Of a stretch of 64,000 nt of DNA, positions 50,627 to 63,117 are shown one piece after another; within the stretch, counting starts at the first letter, position 1, and each line of letters begins with the position of its first letter. Source of the stretch: Thinopyrum elongatum (taxonomy: Eukaryota > Streptophyta > Magnoliopsida > Poales > Poaceae); the NCBI GenBank assembly GCA_011799875.1, contig CM022298.1, positions 54,465,792-54,529,791 of the forward strand, read 5' to 3'. Both the position numbers and the translations under genes were made by a program. The notes beneath the pieces are model-generated. The model saw only the letters and a program-made list of their open reading frames with translations, ran no database searches and had not been told where the DNA came from.

Positions 50627-51268
50627 TTACTACTACTTTATATGGCATTGTTCTACTCTCTTCTACTGCTGCAAGACCGCTGAAGATGCTTGTCTTCGAT
50701 AGGACTAGGCCTTCTCTCTATTCTGGCATTTCTGCAGCCCAGTCCACATATACAGCCTCCCCTTGATAATGTTGCATATGTAGTGTAGATCCTTGCTTGC
50801 TGAGTACTTCAGAGTACTCACGGTTGCTTTGTTTTCCTTTTTCTCCCCATATCAGTTTGACGTGACCAAAGGACGGAGCCCCCCTGAGACAGATGCCCCG
50901 ACGATCGTTACTACTACTACCCAGAGGATGGATACTACTACGAGTTGACTGACGACCAGGAGTAGGATCGGAGGGTCCCAGGCAGGAGGCCTTCGCCTTT
51001 CGATCGTAGTGTTTTATTTTGCCCCGCCTTTCTAAAGGCCTTTCTGTACTTTCTTTTATATCTGTACTCAGATATCTGATGCTTCCGCTGACGCTTGTTC
51101 GCAAGCTTATGTATTCGAGCCCTCGAGGCCCTGGCTTGTAATATAAAGCTTGTATGACTTTATTTATGTTTTAGAGTTGTGTTGTGATATCTTCCCGTGA
51201 GTCCTTAGGCTTGATCGTGTGCATTTGCGTGTATGATTAGTGCACGATCGGGCCGGGGCGTCACAAGT

Positions 51269-51280
51269 TGGTATCAGAGC
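51269..51280 (+). other. Primer-binding site of the Gypsy element
   Basis: TGGTATCAGAGC, exact complement of the initiator tRNA-Met 3' end, three bases after the LTR. Confidence 0.92.
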
Positions 51281-51883
51281 CGACTGCCTGTAGGAACCCC
51301 CTTTCCAACTCCTTGGCCGAAGTTGAGTCTAGAAACCGGAAAACTGTTTTACTAACTTGGCTGTGTGGCTTACGGGCCCACGTCGCCAATTGGGTGGTAT
51401 TAGGATCTTTTACTCCTCGACCTTTACTCTGGGACTCTGACCTCTCTTCTATTCGGGTTAAATGATTTTACTAACTCCAACATTAGGCTCTCGTGCTCAC
51501 ATCCACCCGGAGTTCTGAAATATTCCCCCCTTGCTTCAAGATTGTGGGCCAGGTTCTGCTTACAGGATCCTTTTATCGAGGGCACCCTGTGTTGTCACGT
51601 GCAGATTCCTCGCTCCAACAGTTTTCTCCGACGTGGATCTAGCCTTTGCTATGTCCCGTTGTGTACTCCCATATCGCGTGCCTGCGCGCCGCCTAGATGT
51701 CTAGCCCTTCCCTTTTCAACTGTCGTAATGCCGGATGCTAACCGAGGCTATGTGTGGCTTTGAATGTCTGGTGCGAATATGATGAAGTATCTATTGCACT
51801 TCCTTCTGTTGTGCGTGTTACTTCATAAATAATTCCCTACACCTGCAAGTTATTAGCTAAATTGCCCCTGTTGATTTGGCAGG
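51281..51883 (+). other. Untranslated leader with a possible 3' splice site
   Basis: No long ORF continues into the polyprotein. CTGTTGATTTGGCAG ends at 51882, one base before the polyprotein ATG, with a branch-like GCTAAAT about 25 bases upstream, so the leader may be spliced to bring the ATG near the cap. Confidence 0.4.
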
Positions 51884-54800
51884 ATGGCTGACGATCCTCC
51901 ACCTCCACCCTATATTGCCGCAATGATGCAGCAGTTTGAACTGAACCGTCAGCTCAACGAGAGTCTGGTAAGACGTTTGGAATGCAATGAGGCTCGTCAG
52001 GAGCCTGGACCGATCTCGCTGCCAGAATTTGTGCACCTCAACCCGTCCGTTTTCCGCAACTCCACCAATCCTATGGATGCTGATGATTGGCTTCGTGACA
52101 TCCTGTTTGAAATGGAGTCAGCTAATGTTGCCCCTGCCAGTTATGTCACCTTTGCGACATTCCACCTAAAGGGCCCAGCGGCTCAATGGTGGGAAAGCCA
52201 CAAGGGTACGTTGCCTGCTGAAACAGTAACCACTTGGCAGGAATTTCAGTCAGCTTTTCGTGCACGGTACATTCCTCAAGGTCTGATAGATCAGAAGAAG
52301 CAGGAGTTTCGCAAACTTACCCAGGGCACAATGACTGTGGATGAATATCAGAGGAAATTTCTTGAATTGTCCCGCTATGCTGCGGATGACGTCGACACCA
52401 ACACACGCAAGCAGGAGACATTCCGTGAAGGACTACGTACTGATATAAAACTTGCACTTGCAGTCCTTGATTGTATAGACTTCGAAATGCTTGTCAGCAA
52501 ATCTTTCCAAATTGAAACAGCTCTGACTGAATGCCAGGAGTCGCTCAAGCGCACTCATGAAGCTGGCTCATCCTCGGGTCAGCCTGTTCAGAAACGTCGA
52601 GTGTGGATCCCGCATAATGTACACCACCGACCTGCTCCAACACCAAGGCCGTCCTATGTTGCACCTCGTTTGCCTTCACCGCCGAGACAGCTATCGGTCC
52701 ATGCTGGACCGCCTGATGCTATGGCTTTTCGTCAGAATGCACCACGTCCTTCTGCTGGTTGCAGGAAGAGCCGTCGAAAACATCCTTCTAGGAACGTTGG
52801 AACCAGACTACCTGCTAGTCAACGTGTTCATGTCAACCAAGTCAACATGGAAGAAGCTCGGCAGGACCCCAGCATTGTGATGGGCACCCTTCTAGTGAAT
52901 TCAATCCCAGCTTCAGTCCTCTTTGATTCTGGAGCATCGCACTCCTTCATGTCCGAAAGTTTTGCGCGAAGCCATGATATACTTTTCGAGGAGATGTCCA
53001 TCCCATTAGTAATCCATTCACCTGGGGCTAATTGGCAAACTACCAGGATAAGCCACGGTAATCACATTGTGATTGGAGGATTGATGTTCCCCGTTTCTCT
53101 CATTGCCCTTAAGACCTCCAACATAGACATTATTCTGGGTATGGACTGGTTGAAGCCTCATAAAGCTTTGATTGACTGTGCCACTGAAGCAGTCCGCCTC
53201 ACACACCCTTCCGGTCAGACTGTCAGATACTCCGCTCGTACAGTGCAGGACGCCGAAGCTCAGATATATGTCCTAAATGCACTGAACGCTTCACCTCTTG
53301 AAGGCATCGAGAACGTTCCAGTTGTTCGTGAATTTCAAGATGTATTTCCAGAAGAACTTCCAGGAATACCCCCTGCTAGAGCTGTTGAGTTTGTCATCGA
53401 CTTGAAGCCTGGCACATCACCTATCGCGAAGCGTCCTTATAAGATGCCTCCGCATCACCTTTTGGAACTTAAGGAAGAAATCGACACGTCACTTAAGAAA
53501 GGTTTCATCCGCCCCAGTTCCTCTGCTTGGGGAGCACCTTCACTCTTCGTTAAGAAGAAGGATGGAACTAACCGATTGGTTCAGGATTATCGACCAATCA
53601 ACCAAGCAACAATTCAAAACAAGTATCCGCTTCCTCGGATCAATGATTTGTATGATCAACTTGTTGGTTCCTCAGTATTCTCTAAGCTTGATTTGAGATT
53701 GGGTTATCATCAGATCCGTGTTCGTGAAGAGGATATTTCGAAGACTGCTTTTGTTACTCGCTATGGCTCTTATGAGTACACTGTCATGTCATTTGGCTTA
53801 ACCAATGCTCCAGCCACATTTTCCCGTCTGATGAATTATATCTTCATGGATTACCTCGACAAGTTCGTCGTGGTATATCTAGATGATATTCTGGTTTATT
53901 CAAAGAATAAGGAAGAACATGCTGAACACCTCCGTCTTGTACTGGAAAGGCTCCGAGAACACCAACTGTATGCCAAATATTCTAAATGTGAATTCTGGTT
54001 GTCTGAAGTGACATATCTTGGCCATGTGATTTCGAAAGATGGCATTGCCGTTAACCCAGAACGAGTTCAGGCTATTCTTGACTGGACTCCTCCGAAGAAC
54101 GTCAAGCAAGTGAGAAGTTTTCTCGGTCTTGCAAGTTATTGCCGTCGTTTTGTCGAGAATTTTTCTAAGATTGCTAAGCCTTTGACTGATCTGCTTCACA
54201 AGGGCGTTAAGTTTGAATGGACAGAAAAATGTCAGGAAAGCTTTCAAACAATCAAGGACAAGCTAACGTCTGCCCCAGTACTTGCGCCTCCAGATTCCCG
54301 TAAAGACTTTGTGATTTATTGTGATGCATCCCGTGAAGGATTAGGCTGTGTCCTAATGCAAGAGCGTAAAGTGATTGCTTATGGCTCTCGTCAGTTGCGC
54401 CCACATGAAGAGAATTATCCGGTACATGATCTAGAACTAGCTGCTGTCATCTATGCATTGCAGTTATGGCGACATTACCTTCTCGGTAATCGTTGCGAGA
54501 TATACACGGATCATAAAAGTCTGAAGTACTTGTTCACTCAACCTTCTCTAAACCTCCGTCAGCAAAGATGGATGGAGACCATTGCGGACTATGACTTGGG
54601 TATTTCTTATACCCCTGGCAAGGCTAATGTAATGGCTGATGCGTTGAGCCGCAAATCCTATTGCTGCGAACTTGAGGTTCAGCTACAGCAACCACTTCTG
54701 TATGAAGGGCTTCGAAAGCTAAATCTCGAGATAGTTCCCCAAGGATACTTAAAAACCTTGGTTGTTGAACCAGACCTTGAGAAAGCTGTTAAGAATGCGC

Positions 54801-56215
54801 AAGCTAAGGATGCTGAAATTGATCTGATGAAGAAAGACCTTCACCTTGTAAAGTACAGGGATTTCTCGCTGTCTGAAGATGGAACCTTGTATTTCAGAGA
54901 CCGCATTGTAGTACCTCGCTTTGAGCTTATGACTGACAAAGTCATGAAGGAGGCACATGATACCCCGCTGTCTATTCATCCGGGTAGCACCAAGATGTAT
55001 CGTGATCTCCGTCAAAGGTACTGGTGGTCCAGAATGAAGCAAGACATTGCTCGATATGTTGCTGAATGTGATGTGTGTCGACGCGTTAAAGCAGAACATC
55101 AGAAGCCTGCTGGAATTCTGCAACCACTTCCTATTCCTTTATGGAAATGGGATAAGGTTCAGATGGATTTCGTTACAGGACTTCCCAGGTCACAGAAGGG
55201 TCACGATGCTATTCTTGTCGTCGTCGACCAACTCTCCAAAGTTGCACACTTCCTGCCTGTCAAGGAGACGATCACTGCTAGTCAGTTAGCAGAGTTATAT
55301 ATCTCCAGAATTGTTTCACTCCACGGTATCCCGAAAGAGATCAGTTCAGACCGTGGCAGCATATTCACTGGTCATTTCTGGGAAAGTTTCCAAAAGGCTA
55401 TGGGAACTCATATTACCTGGAGTTCAGCTTATCATCCTCAATCCCAAGGCCAAGTTGAACGAGTTAATCAAGTGCTTGAAGACATGTTGCGAGCTTGTGT
55501 TATATCGTTTGGCAAGAAGTGGGAAGAATCTCTTCCATATGCCGAGTTCTCTTATAACAACAGCTATCAAGCCAGTCTGAAAATGGCCCCCTTTGAAGTT
55601 CTCTATGGACGTAAGTGTCGAACCCCTCTGAATTGGTCAGAAACTGGGGAACGACCGCTCGTGGGTCCAGATATTATTCAACAAGCCGAAGAACAAGTTC
55701 GTATTGTCCGGGAAAATCTCAAGGCGGCTCAGGACCGCCAGAAGAGCAACTATGATCGCAAACGATGGGGTTTGACTTATCAACCTGGTGATCAAGCTTA
55801 TCTTCGTGTCACCCCTATGAAGGGCACTCACCGTTTTGGAATCAAGGGCAAGTTAGCTCCCCGCTACATTGGTCCTTTCCGCATTGTTGCAAGACGTGGT
55901 CATGTGGCGTATAAATTGGAATTGCCGCCGCAATTCTCTCATATCCACGACGTCTTCCATGTGTCGCAACTTCGTAAATGCTTCAAGGAATCTCCGCACC
56001 GATCTGTGGATCACGAGATGCTTGAATTGCAAGATGATCTTTCTTATAAGGAGCATCCGATCCGCATCCTCGATGAAGCTGAACGTCGAACCCGTCAGAA
56101 GGTTACCAAGTTCCTCAAAGTGCAGTGGTCAAATCATACTGAAAATGAAGCCACTTGGGAACGCGAGGATAATCTTCGTGCGGAATACCCCGAACTTTTT
56201 CCTTCTACTTCTTAA
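51884..56215 (+). CDS. Gypsy polyprotein: gag, protease, RT, RNase H, integrase, chromodomain (1443 aa)
   Basis: Single intact ORF for copy-and-paste transposition. Retrotransposon gag domain about 60-215 ([26 protein letters not shown]). The usual CCHC zinc knuckle is not recognisable; only Cys293 remains in the expected place. Aspartic protease: DSGA at 348-351, later LGMDWL. RT about 480-700 with catalytic YLDD at 665-668. RNase H from about 808 ([13 protein letters not shown]) to ADALSRK. Integrase: H2C2 zinc domain starting IHPG (His1032) with CDVC, then catalytic Asp1095, Asp1156 and Glu1192 (35 residues between the last two). The C-terminus has GPFRIV-type integrase tail and a chromodomain ([17 protein letters not shown]). 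ATG chosen because it follows an acceptor-like CAG and precedes the gag domain. Length is normal for Tekay/Del elements. Confidence 0.96.
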   Translation: MADDPPPPPYIAAMMQQFELNRQLNESLVRRLECNEARQEPGPISLPEFVHLNPSVFRNSTNPMDADDWLRDILFEMESANVAPASYVTFATFHLKGPAAQWWESHKGTLPAETVTTWQEFQSAFRARYIPQGLIDQKKQEFRKLTQGTMTVDEYQRKFLELSRYAADDVDTNTRKQETFREGLRTDIKLALAVLDCIDFEMLVSKSFQIETALTECQESLKRTHEAGSSSGQPVQKRRVWIPHNVHHRPAPTPRPSYVAPRLPSPPRQLSVHAGPPDAMAFRQNAPRPSAGCRKSRRKHPSRNVGTRLPASQRVHVNQVNMEEARQDPSIVMGTLLVNSIPASVLFDSGASHSFMSESFARSHDILFEEMSIPLVIHSPGANWQTTRISHGNHIVIGGLMFPVSLIALKTSNIDIILGMDWLKPHKALIDCATEAVRLTHPSGQTVRYSARTVQDAEAQIYVLNALNASPLEGIENVPVVREFQDVFPEELPGIPPARAVEFVIDLKPGTSPIAKRPYKMPPHHLLELKEEIDTSLKKGFIRPSSSAWGAPSLFVKKKDGTNRLVQDYRPINQATIQNKYPLPRINDLYDQLVGSSVFSKLDLRLGYHQIRVREEDISKTAFVTRYGSYEYTVMSFGLTNAPATFSRLMNYIFMDYLDKFVVVYLDDILVYSKNKEEHAEHLRLVLERLREHQLYAKYSKCEFWLSEVTYLGHVISKDGIAVNPERVQAILDWTPPKNVKQVRSFLGLASYCRRFVENFSKIAKPLTDLLHKGVKFEWTEKCQESFQTIKDKLTSAPVLAPPDSRKDFVIYCDASREGLGCVLMQERKVIAYGSRQLRPHEENYPVHDLELAAVIYALQLWRHYLLGNRCEIYTDHKSLKYLFTQPSLNLRQQRWMETIADYDLGISYTPGKANVMADALSRKSYCCELEVQLQQPLLYEGLRKLNLEIVPQGYLKTLVVEPDLEKAVKNAQAKDAEIDLMKKDLHLVKYRDFSLSEDGTLYFRDRIVVPRFELMTDKVMKEAHDTPLSIHPGSTKMYRDLRQRYWWSRMKQDIARYVAECDVCRRVKAEHQKPAGILQPLPIPLWKWDKVQMDFVTGLPRSQKGHDAILVVVDQLSKVAHFLPVKETITASQLAELYISRIVSLHGIPKEISSDRGSIFTGHFWESFQKAMGTHITWSSAYHPQSQGQVERVNQVLEDMLRACVISFGKKWEESLPYAEFSYNNSYQASLKMAPFEVLYGRKCRTPLNWSETGERPLVGPDIIQQAEEQVRIVRENLKAAQDRQKSNYDRKRWGLTYQPGDQAYLRVTPMKGTHRFGIKGKLAPRYIGPFRIVARRGHVAYKLELPPQFSHIHDVFHVSQLRKCFKESPHRSVDHEMLELQDDLSYKEHPIRILDEAERRTRQKVTKFLKVQWSNHTENEATWEREDNLRAEYPELFPSTS

Positions 56216-56238
56216 TTCTCGGGACGAGAATTCTTGTT

Positions 56239-56250
56239 AGTAGAGGAGAT
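56239..56250 (+). other. Polypurine tract of the Gypsy element
   Basis: AGTAGAGGAGAT, separated by one T from the 3' LTR; primes plus-strand synthesis. Confidence 0.7.
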
Positions 56251-56251
56251 T

Positions 56252-59200
56252 TGTAACACCCCCGGTGGTTAACTACAGTAATCCCATTTTGATTATGCCA
56301 TGTCATCATGTTTAACAGTGCATGATCATCATTTGCATCATAATGCATTTCAACTTCTAACTCAAATTCAAATTAAATTAAAGTGGAAAATAAAAGTTGT
56401 CCAACATAGTAACTAAATTGTTCATTAAATAGCAAATAAATCAGAGACAATTCTAAAATTGAAACCAACATCATTGGAGTTGGGTAAGTGACTCAAACAT
56501 CTTCAAACAGCGACTAAAAACAATATTTAATAACCAATTATTAAATCTAATTTAAGTATGAAATGATGTTTTGCCCAAACTAATTTTAGGTGTTAGGAAA
56601 TAAAGCACTGGTATTTATGGACCAGGTCACATGTTTTACAAAATTCAATTTGAGCCCTAACTATTTACAAAACAGGGGTATGGATAAATAAAAAGAGAAA
56701 AGAAAAGAAAAAGGAAAAGCCCCCCCCCGGCCCAACTGGGCCAAGGCCCAGCCGGCCGGCCCACTCCCTCCCTATATGGCCTCCCCCTGGAGGCCAGCAA
56801 ACCCTAGCCCACCCCGCACTCTTCCCTCGCTCCTCTGCTTCCCCCGACCCGATCCAGATCGAGGGGCGGCGACCCCGGCGACCGCGCCGCCCCGCTCCCC
56901 GTCGCCGTTCGACGCCACCAAGCCGGCGCCCCTTCGCCACCTCGTCGGACCGCCAGCCGCCGACGCCTCGCCTCCTCCCCGGAGCCTGCGCTCGCCGCCT
57001 CCCTCGTCGCCGTCGCTGCCCTCCCTCGCTGGACCGCCGAACCCCCGCCGCCTCCTCGTCCTCCCCCTCAACGGCTACCCCGAGCCTCGCCGGCCCCCGA
57101 ACCCCGGCAACGAATGTGAGCCCCGCCGCCGCCTCCCTCTCTCTCCCCGTCCCCGTCGCCCGTCCCGGTCGCCGCACTCCGGCCGCGCCCTGGCTCGCCC
57201 GCCCACGCCGATGGCCGCGCTCGCTGCGCCACTTCGTGCCCCCCCGCGTCCCTCTGTGCTCGCCTCGCTCGCCGCACGCCTCGCTCGCGCAGCCTCGCTG
57301 CTGCCGCTGTCTTGCGCCGCCGCCCGCGCTGCTACTGCTGCTCCGCGAGCTGCTCGCCGCCCGCGCACGCCGCTGCTCGCCAGCTGCCGCCGAGCCCAGC
57401 TTGCCGCCTGCGCCCGCGCGCCACTCGGCGTCGCCTCGCCACTCCCCGCGCCGGCGCGCGCCCGTAGCCGCGTCGCCGCGCGGGTGCGTGTTGACCCGCT
57501 CCATTGGCCGGACCTGTCCGGCCCCGAATGGGCCTGGCCGCGGACGTGTCCGCCCCGGGCCACTGCCATGTGGGGCCTGCCCTGGAATAAAAAAAAAGAA
57601 TTAAAAGAAATAGATAGTTAATTATATAATTAACCTAATTAACTCTGTTTAATTAAACTAACTAATTAATCTGTGATTAACTTAATTAAACCCTAATTAA
57701 TCTTAACAGACTGCTGATGTCATGCTGATGTCATGCTGACGTCATGCTGACGTCAGCAAGACACTGTTTCGGATAATGTTAATTTAAATAATTAATTAAA
57801 TTCCAGAAATTAATAAAAACTTTAGAAAATCATATTAAATAATCCGTAACTCAGATCGAAAAACTTTGTACATGAAAGTTGCTCAGAACGACGAGACGAA
57901 TCTGAATACGCGGTCCGTTCGTCCGTCACGCATCCCTAACTATCCGAACTTGCAACCGTTCCCCTCTTATCCTCTGTCCGATAATTCCAAAGACCCGGGG
58001 AATATCGTCAGATATTCTCCCGCTCCGTCTGTTACGTGAGATGCTGCGTTAGACTACCCCTAGCACCGTGTATCGTATTTGTCATGCTCGTGTTTGCTAT
58101 ATATTTATACTGTTTCCTCCCCCTCTTCTCTCTCGATAGCCCCCGACCCTGACGTCGTCCCCGAGACCGACGCAGCTCCGGAGCCCGAAGACACCATAGA
58201 CGACCTTGCCCTTGCCGCCGAGCAACCAGGCAAGCCCCTCCCTTGAGCATACCGATATCGCCCATTCTAAATTTCTCATGCTTGCATTAGAATTACTGCT
58301 GCTGCTGCTTTACCTATTCTGATGCATAGCCTGTTCATTGTAACCTACTGTTAATAATTACCTACATATCCTAAACTGTTTAGTCTAGGCTGGGTAGAGA
58401 CCTATCAGTGACCCCACTTATCCCGACTGCCGCGCTGGATCGTCAGAAGACCCGATCAATGGGATTGAAGACCAGGACCCGACACCGCACATCACCCCCC
58501 TTAGTTGTAACGACACTGCAGCGTTACTATCAAGTGCCGAGGGTGAAACCTCTGGTAGCACTTCTGATGTTAACTCTGTAGAGTAGCTATTCGGTCGTGG
58601 TCATCGAGGGTGATTCCTCCTTCACCGCTTCCGATAACGACGCTGTCCTACAACTCCTCAAGTGTGGACCCAGTGAGGGTGATTCCTCCTAATTCACCTT
58701 GACGGATACATCGAGTGGGAATTCAATGAGGGTGATTCCTCGGATTCCCTGATGTTATGGACACACGGATACTTGGACCTTACAATGTTACTTGGAAAGG
58801 CGGGTCGACCCTGAGGGGTACCCGCATGTGAGGTGAAGGCGGGTTGCCAGTGTGGTGCCCGAGTGGTGAATACGAGGCGCGGCCGGGCATTCTTGGCCCT
58901 TGCCGCAAGTCCTCGAGACGGGGCGATGGGGTCACATCTTTCGTGAGTCTCTGCTCGTTACCGCAAGCCCTAGTCCTAACGATTTGGATATTTGATCCGA
59001 GCAGACCTCTGGTCTGATAGCACTAACCATCACGTGGGCATAGTATGGGCGTTCTGCATCGTATGCATCAGCCGAAAGCTCTGTCAGACGTCCAGTTCAG
59101 CACTGCGGCCGGGCTGGGCCGGCACCATCCTGAGGGGTGGAGCCTGGTTCGCCCGGCACGCAACGACCCGGAGGGCGAGGGGCGATGGCCAAGACCCCCT

Positions 59201-60210
59201 TGCGCTTAGGATGTAGACCGGCGGGGACCTCTCTGCTGAGCTGTAGGTAGGGTTGCGATGTGTCGTTTGGCCGAGGCCGGGCATGACCCAGGAAAGTGTG
59301 TCCGGCCGAAGTTAATCGAGCGTGTTGGGTAAGTTGGTGCACCCCTGCAGGGAAGAACACTTCTATCGATAGCCGGTCCTACGGTAAAGGACACTCGGAG
59401 TTGTATCCTGATTGATACAATTTAGAACTGGATACTTGGATACTATGGCTCTGGGATTGCTTCTCGCAGGGAGTCGAGAAGGGATCTCAGGACGAGGTTG
59501 ATGACTGTATGGCTCTGGGATTGCTTTCTCGCAGGGAGTCGAGAAAGGATCTCTGGGTGAGGTTGATATTATTACTACTACTTTATATGGCATTGTTCTA
59601 CTCTCTTCTACTGCTGCAAGACCGCTGAAGATGCTAGTCTTCGATAGGACTAGGCCTTCTCTCTATTCTGGCATTTCTGCAGCCCAGTCCACATATACAG
59701 CCTCCCCTTGATAATGTTGCATATGTAGTGTAGATCCTTGCTTGCTGAGTACTTCAGAGTACTCACGGTTGCTTTGTTTTCCTTTTTCTCCCCATATCAG
59801 TTTGACGTGACCAGAGGACGGAGCCCCCCTGAGACAGATGCCCCGACGATCGTTACTACTACTACCCAGAGGATGGATACTACTACGAGTTGACTGACGA
59901 CCAGGAGTAGGATCGGAGGGTCCCAGGCAGGAGGCCTTCGCCTTTCGATCGTAGTGTTTTATTTTGCCCCGCCTTTCTAAAGGCCTTTCTGTACTTTCTT
60001 TTATATCTGTACTCAGATATCTGATGCTTCCGCTGACGCTTGTTCGCAAGCTTATGTATTCGAGCCCTCGAGGCCCTGGCTTGTAATATAAAGCTTGTAT
60101 GACTTTATTTATGTTTTAGAGTTGTGTTGTGATATCTTCCCGTGAGTCCTTAGGCTTGATCGTGTGCATTTGCGTGTATGATTAGTGCACGATCGGGCCG
60201 GGGCGTCACA
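56252..60210 (+). repeat. 3' LTR of the Gypsy element
   Basis: Near-identical to 47306-51265. Differences include a shorter C run (near 56720), a small insertion in AACTCTGTAGAGTAGC (near 58575) and scattered substitutions. Confidence 0.95.
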
Positions 60211-60215
60211 GTGTG

Positions 60216-60983
60216 CGAGTCCTTTTCGTAACCAAGCATAAAACCTTCATGTGCTTTCGGTGCAAATTTAGAAATGTGATGGGGATCTCTAATCCAACAT
60301 TTAGCACCGAAGACTTTGAAATAACTCACATTGGGTTTCTTGTCAGTGAGGAGTTCATATGAGGTCTTCTTGAAGAATTTGTGAAGATATACCCTGTTGA
60401 TAATGTGGCATGCAGTATCAATTGCTTCAGGCCAGAAGTGACGAGGTGTCTTGTATTCATCAAGCATAGTGCGAGCCATCTCAACAAGAGTCCTGTTCTT
60501 GCGCTCCACGATGCCATTCTGCTGAGGAGTGTATGGGGCAGATAACTCATGAGTAATACCGAGTTCATCAAGATAGTCATCAAGACCAGTATTCTTCAAC
60601 TCAGTCCCATTGTCACTACGTATATGCTTGATCTTCACACCGAAATTCGTCGAAGCCCTCGAAGAAAATCGTCTGAAGACTTCCTGCACTTTAGTTTTGT
60701 ACGTAATGACATGCACCCATGTGTAACGAGAATAATCATCAACAATGACAAAGCCATATAGAGATGCTGCATTTGTTAGTGTGGCATAATGAGTAGGACC
60801 GAAGAGATCCATATGAAGCAATTCAAAAGGACGAGAGGTAGTCATGATAGTCTTCGAGGGGTGCTTGGCTCTGGTCATCTTTCCAGCCTCACAAGCCCCA
60901 CAAAGATGATCTTTGAGGAATTTGACACCCTCAATGCCAATGACGTGCTTCTTCTTCACGAGCGTGTGTAAGTTCCTCATGCC
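60216..60983 (-). pseudogene. Copia integrase fragment of the Sirevirus-type element
   Basis: Open minus-strand frame from element D's LTR to the Gypsy target site. It starts within the pre-integrase zinc region (GTKF-like FLKDHLCGACEAGK), then the catalytic core: LLHMDLFGP (first Asp), IRSDNGTELKN (second Asp) and PQQNGIVERKNRTL (Glu), then FWPEAIDTACHIINR and FKVFGAKCWI. The fragment itself has no stop or frameshift; both ends are cut by insertions, so it is non-functional as found. Confidence 0.88.
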
Positions 60984-63117
60984 TGTAGGGGAACGCAGCA
61001 GAAAACAAAAATTTTCCGCCCTACGCACCAGCCCAGGACCACTATGGAGACTGCATACAAGGTTTGATCATTTTCGTTACCGACTCGTAGCGCAGCGGAA
61101 GTAGAGTCGATGATGATCATCGGTGCAGATCCCCGCAGCTAGGATTTACAACTCCCAACTGCGAGGATGTATACCCTCATCCGCCACCCGGACAGCCCTC
61201 CGGGAGGCGGTTGGATAGTCCCCCGGACGGTGTCGCGGACAGCCCTTCGGGAGGACTCACAGAACTCGGACCGTCACTTGGACAGCCCTTCGCGAGGCAC
61301 TCACGAACAGCCCCACGGGCACTAAGATCGAAACTATGACCTCTCTACAGAGTTGCACACATACGGTGTCATCTATCCGGCAGGGCTTCGCCGTCCAGAA
61401 CTAGTTCCCACCGGAACCCAGACAGCCTTTCGGCTCTACGAAACTCTTTTCGTGGGAGGGAGAGAGAAGCCAGATAATTGCATGGCATGAGTATGAGAGC
61501 AAGGGGATGAAGGAGATGGCAGCCCCAACTCCTCCTTTTATAGGCCAAGGCAAGGGGTGGGGTGGGATGTTGAAATACCAAAATACCCAAGCTTCATGTC
61601 ACACATGAAAGGGCATAATGGTAACACAAGGGGGGCACCAAGGGGACCCCACCATGGCAGCCCTTGGGCCGGCCCACACCTTGTCTCCCCCCATGGGGGG
61701 GCCCCCCCAACAAGCCACCAACATGTCTCCATGAAACATGCATGCTCCCTAGACAAAAAGCCACCAAACATGCAACCCCCGATTCGTGGGATCTTGTCCC
61801 CTCGCGCTGGGACAAGATGTTTTCCGCGAAACATTTTTCTGAAAAATCCCAGAAGGTCCCAGAACATTTCTGGCACCCTCTAAAATTATTATGGGCATGA
61901 TCCGAAACATTTTCGGTGCGGTGGTTTTTATCAGCGGAAAGCATCAACAGCGGTTAAGGCAGTTTCGGAACATTTCCGGTTTTTTCTCTCTGAAAATTCC
62001 CGGAAGTTCCCAGACCAATTCTGACATCCTCTGAAAATTTCCATGCGATGCCGAAACGCTATTTAACCTAATAATATATTCCGAAACACCTTTTCGGTTT
62101 TACCGAAACTCTTTCGGTGTTCTCTCTCTCCGGAACTCTTCCGTTGTCTCCGAAACATTTTCGGTGACTTTCTCTCAGACTCCCTGTCTAGTATTCAGCA
62201 GATAGATGACCCTTAAGCGTGTGACCCTATAGGTTCGGTGAAGTATAGACATGACCGGAACACTTTCCGATCAATGATCAACATCGGAGCCGTGGACACC
62301 CATATTGACCCATATACCCACACGAATGAATATTCGAGTGAACCTCCAGTTGCCGTGTGCTATTCCTGTTGCTTCGCGATATGTTACAAATACCCGAGGT
62401 GAGACATGTTGGATTTCCCGTGGATCAACAACTTGTCCATTAAGCCAGTTACCTCATTACCGGTATTGTTCTCTTTTCTCGTTACCGTGTTCCGGCATCC
62501 CCGTGATCGAATCACAAAGTGTCTGGCCAGACGATGATGGATACCGTAACACCGAGAGGGCCCAGAGATATCTCTCCATCGTCGGAGGAGCAAATCCCAA
62601 TCTTGAGCTATCAAGTTACTTGACATACTTTTCCATGAACCCGTAAGCCGCCGTAATAGCCACCCATTTACGGATGACGTTTAACAAACCCCAAAGTTCA
62701 TGAAGCAAGCATGAAGAAACTCGACACTCTCATGGTCTAAGGAATCATGCAAACGTTAACTATCTCTGCGTTATTAACCATTAACTCATGACGAATGTAT
62801 CTCATAGCATAACATCAATTCAGGTCGATTCAACACAAATGTTCTTCTAACATTGTGCCCTCAAAGTTGCTGGCATAGACATGCCCATGATCAGGAAAAC
62901 AGGACCATCATGCAACACTTGAGCTAGTCTTAGAGGCTAGACTTAGGAATACATTTTTCCGTTTATTATTCCACACGTGCATATGAGTCTTCCTCCAAGC
63001 CTCGTGGTTATTGTAGACTCGAGAACCATAGCAGTTATAGCATGGAACATAAACCTAATTATGAGCATGGAGATAAATAATAACATTTATTATTGCCTCT
63101 AGGGCATATCTCCTACA
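60984..63117 (-). repeat. 3' LTR of element D
   Basis: 2134 bp. Promoter-side module resembles C: the ATCTTGTCCC / GGGACAAGAT hairpin (61792-61820) and a TATAAAAG box (complement of 61535-61544), but with a different G/C-rich block. The end modules (62180-63117 and 60984-61480) match A and B. Confidence 0.85.

Larger units (their letters stand above)
47306..51265 (+). repeat. 5' LTR of the Gypsy element
   Basis: Layout: AT-rich start; CCCTATATGGCC (TATA-like, 47828-47839); a very GC-rich 0.75-kb block (47860-48610) open in several frames; an AT-rich block with TGACGTCA repeats; an exon-like block at 49197-49303; GAGGGTGATTCCTC repeats; a duplicated hairpin at 50499-50626; and near the end TTGTAATATAAAGC and TTTATTTATGTTTTAG, which look like a poly(A) region (51137-51176). 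Confidence 0.95.
47306..60210 (+). mobile_element. Complete chromodomain Gypsy (chromovirus) LTR retrotransposon, 12.9 kb
   Basis: LTRs 47306-51265 (3960 bp) and 56252-60210 (3959 bp), both TGTAACACCCCCGG...GGCGTCACA. Perfect target duplication GTGTG (47301-47305 and 60211-60215). Primer-binding site 51269-51280, polyprotein 51884-56215, polypurine tract 56239-56250. By eye about 23 substitutions and four small indels separate the LTRs (about 0.6%), suggesting an insertion of roughly 0.2 million years at commonly used grass rates. The gene order (RT before integrase) and a C-terminal chromodomain mark the chromovirus branch; the long LTR fits Tekay/Del. It lies in the Sirevirus-type Copia pol between integrase and RT. 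Confidence 0.95.

Noticed and set aside
50483..50683. 66-codon ORF over the LTR hairpin duplication
   Set aside because: Not of coding composition; disrupted in the 3' LTR; the repeat structure explains it.
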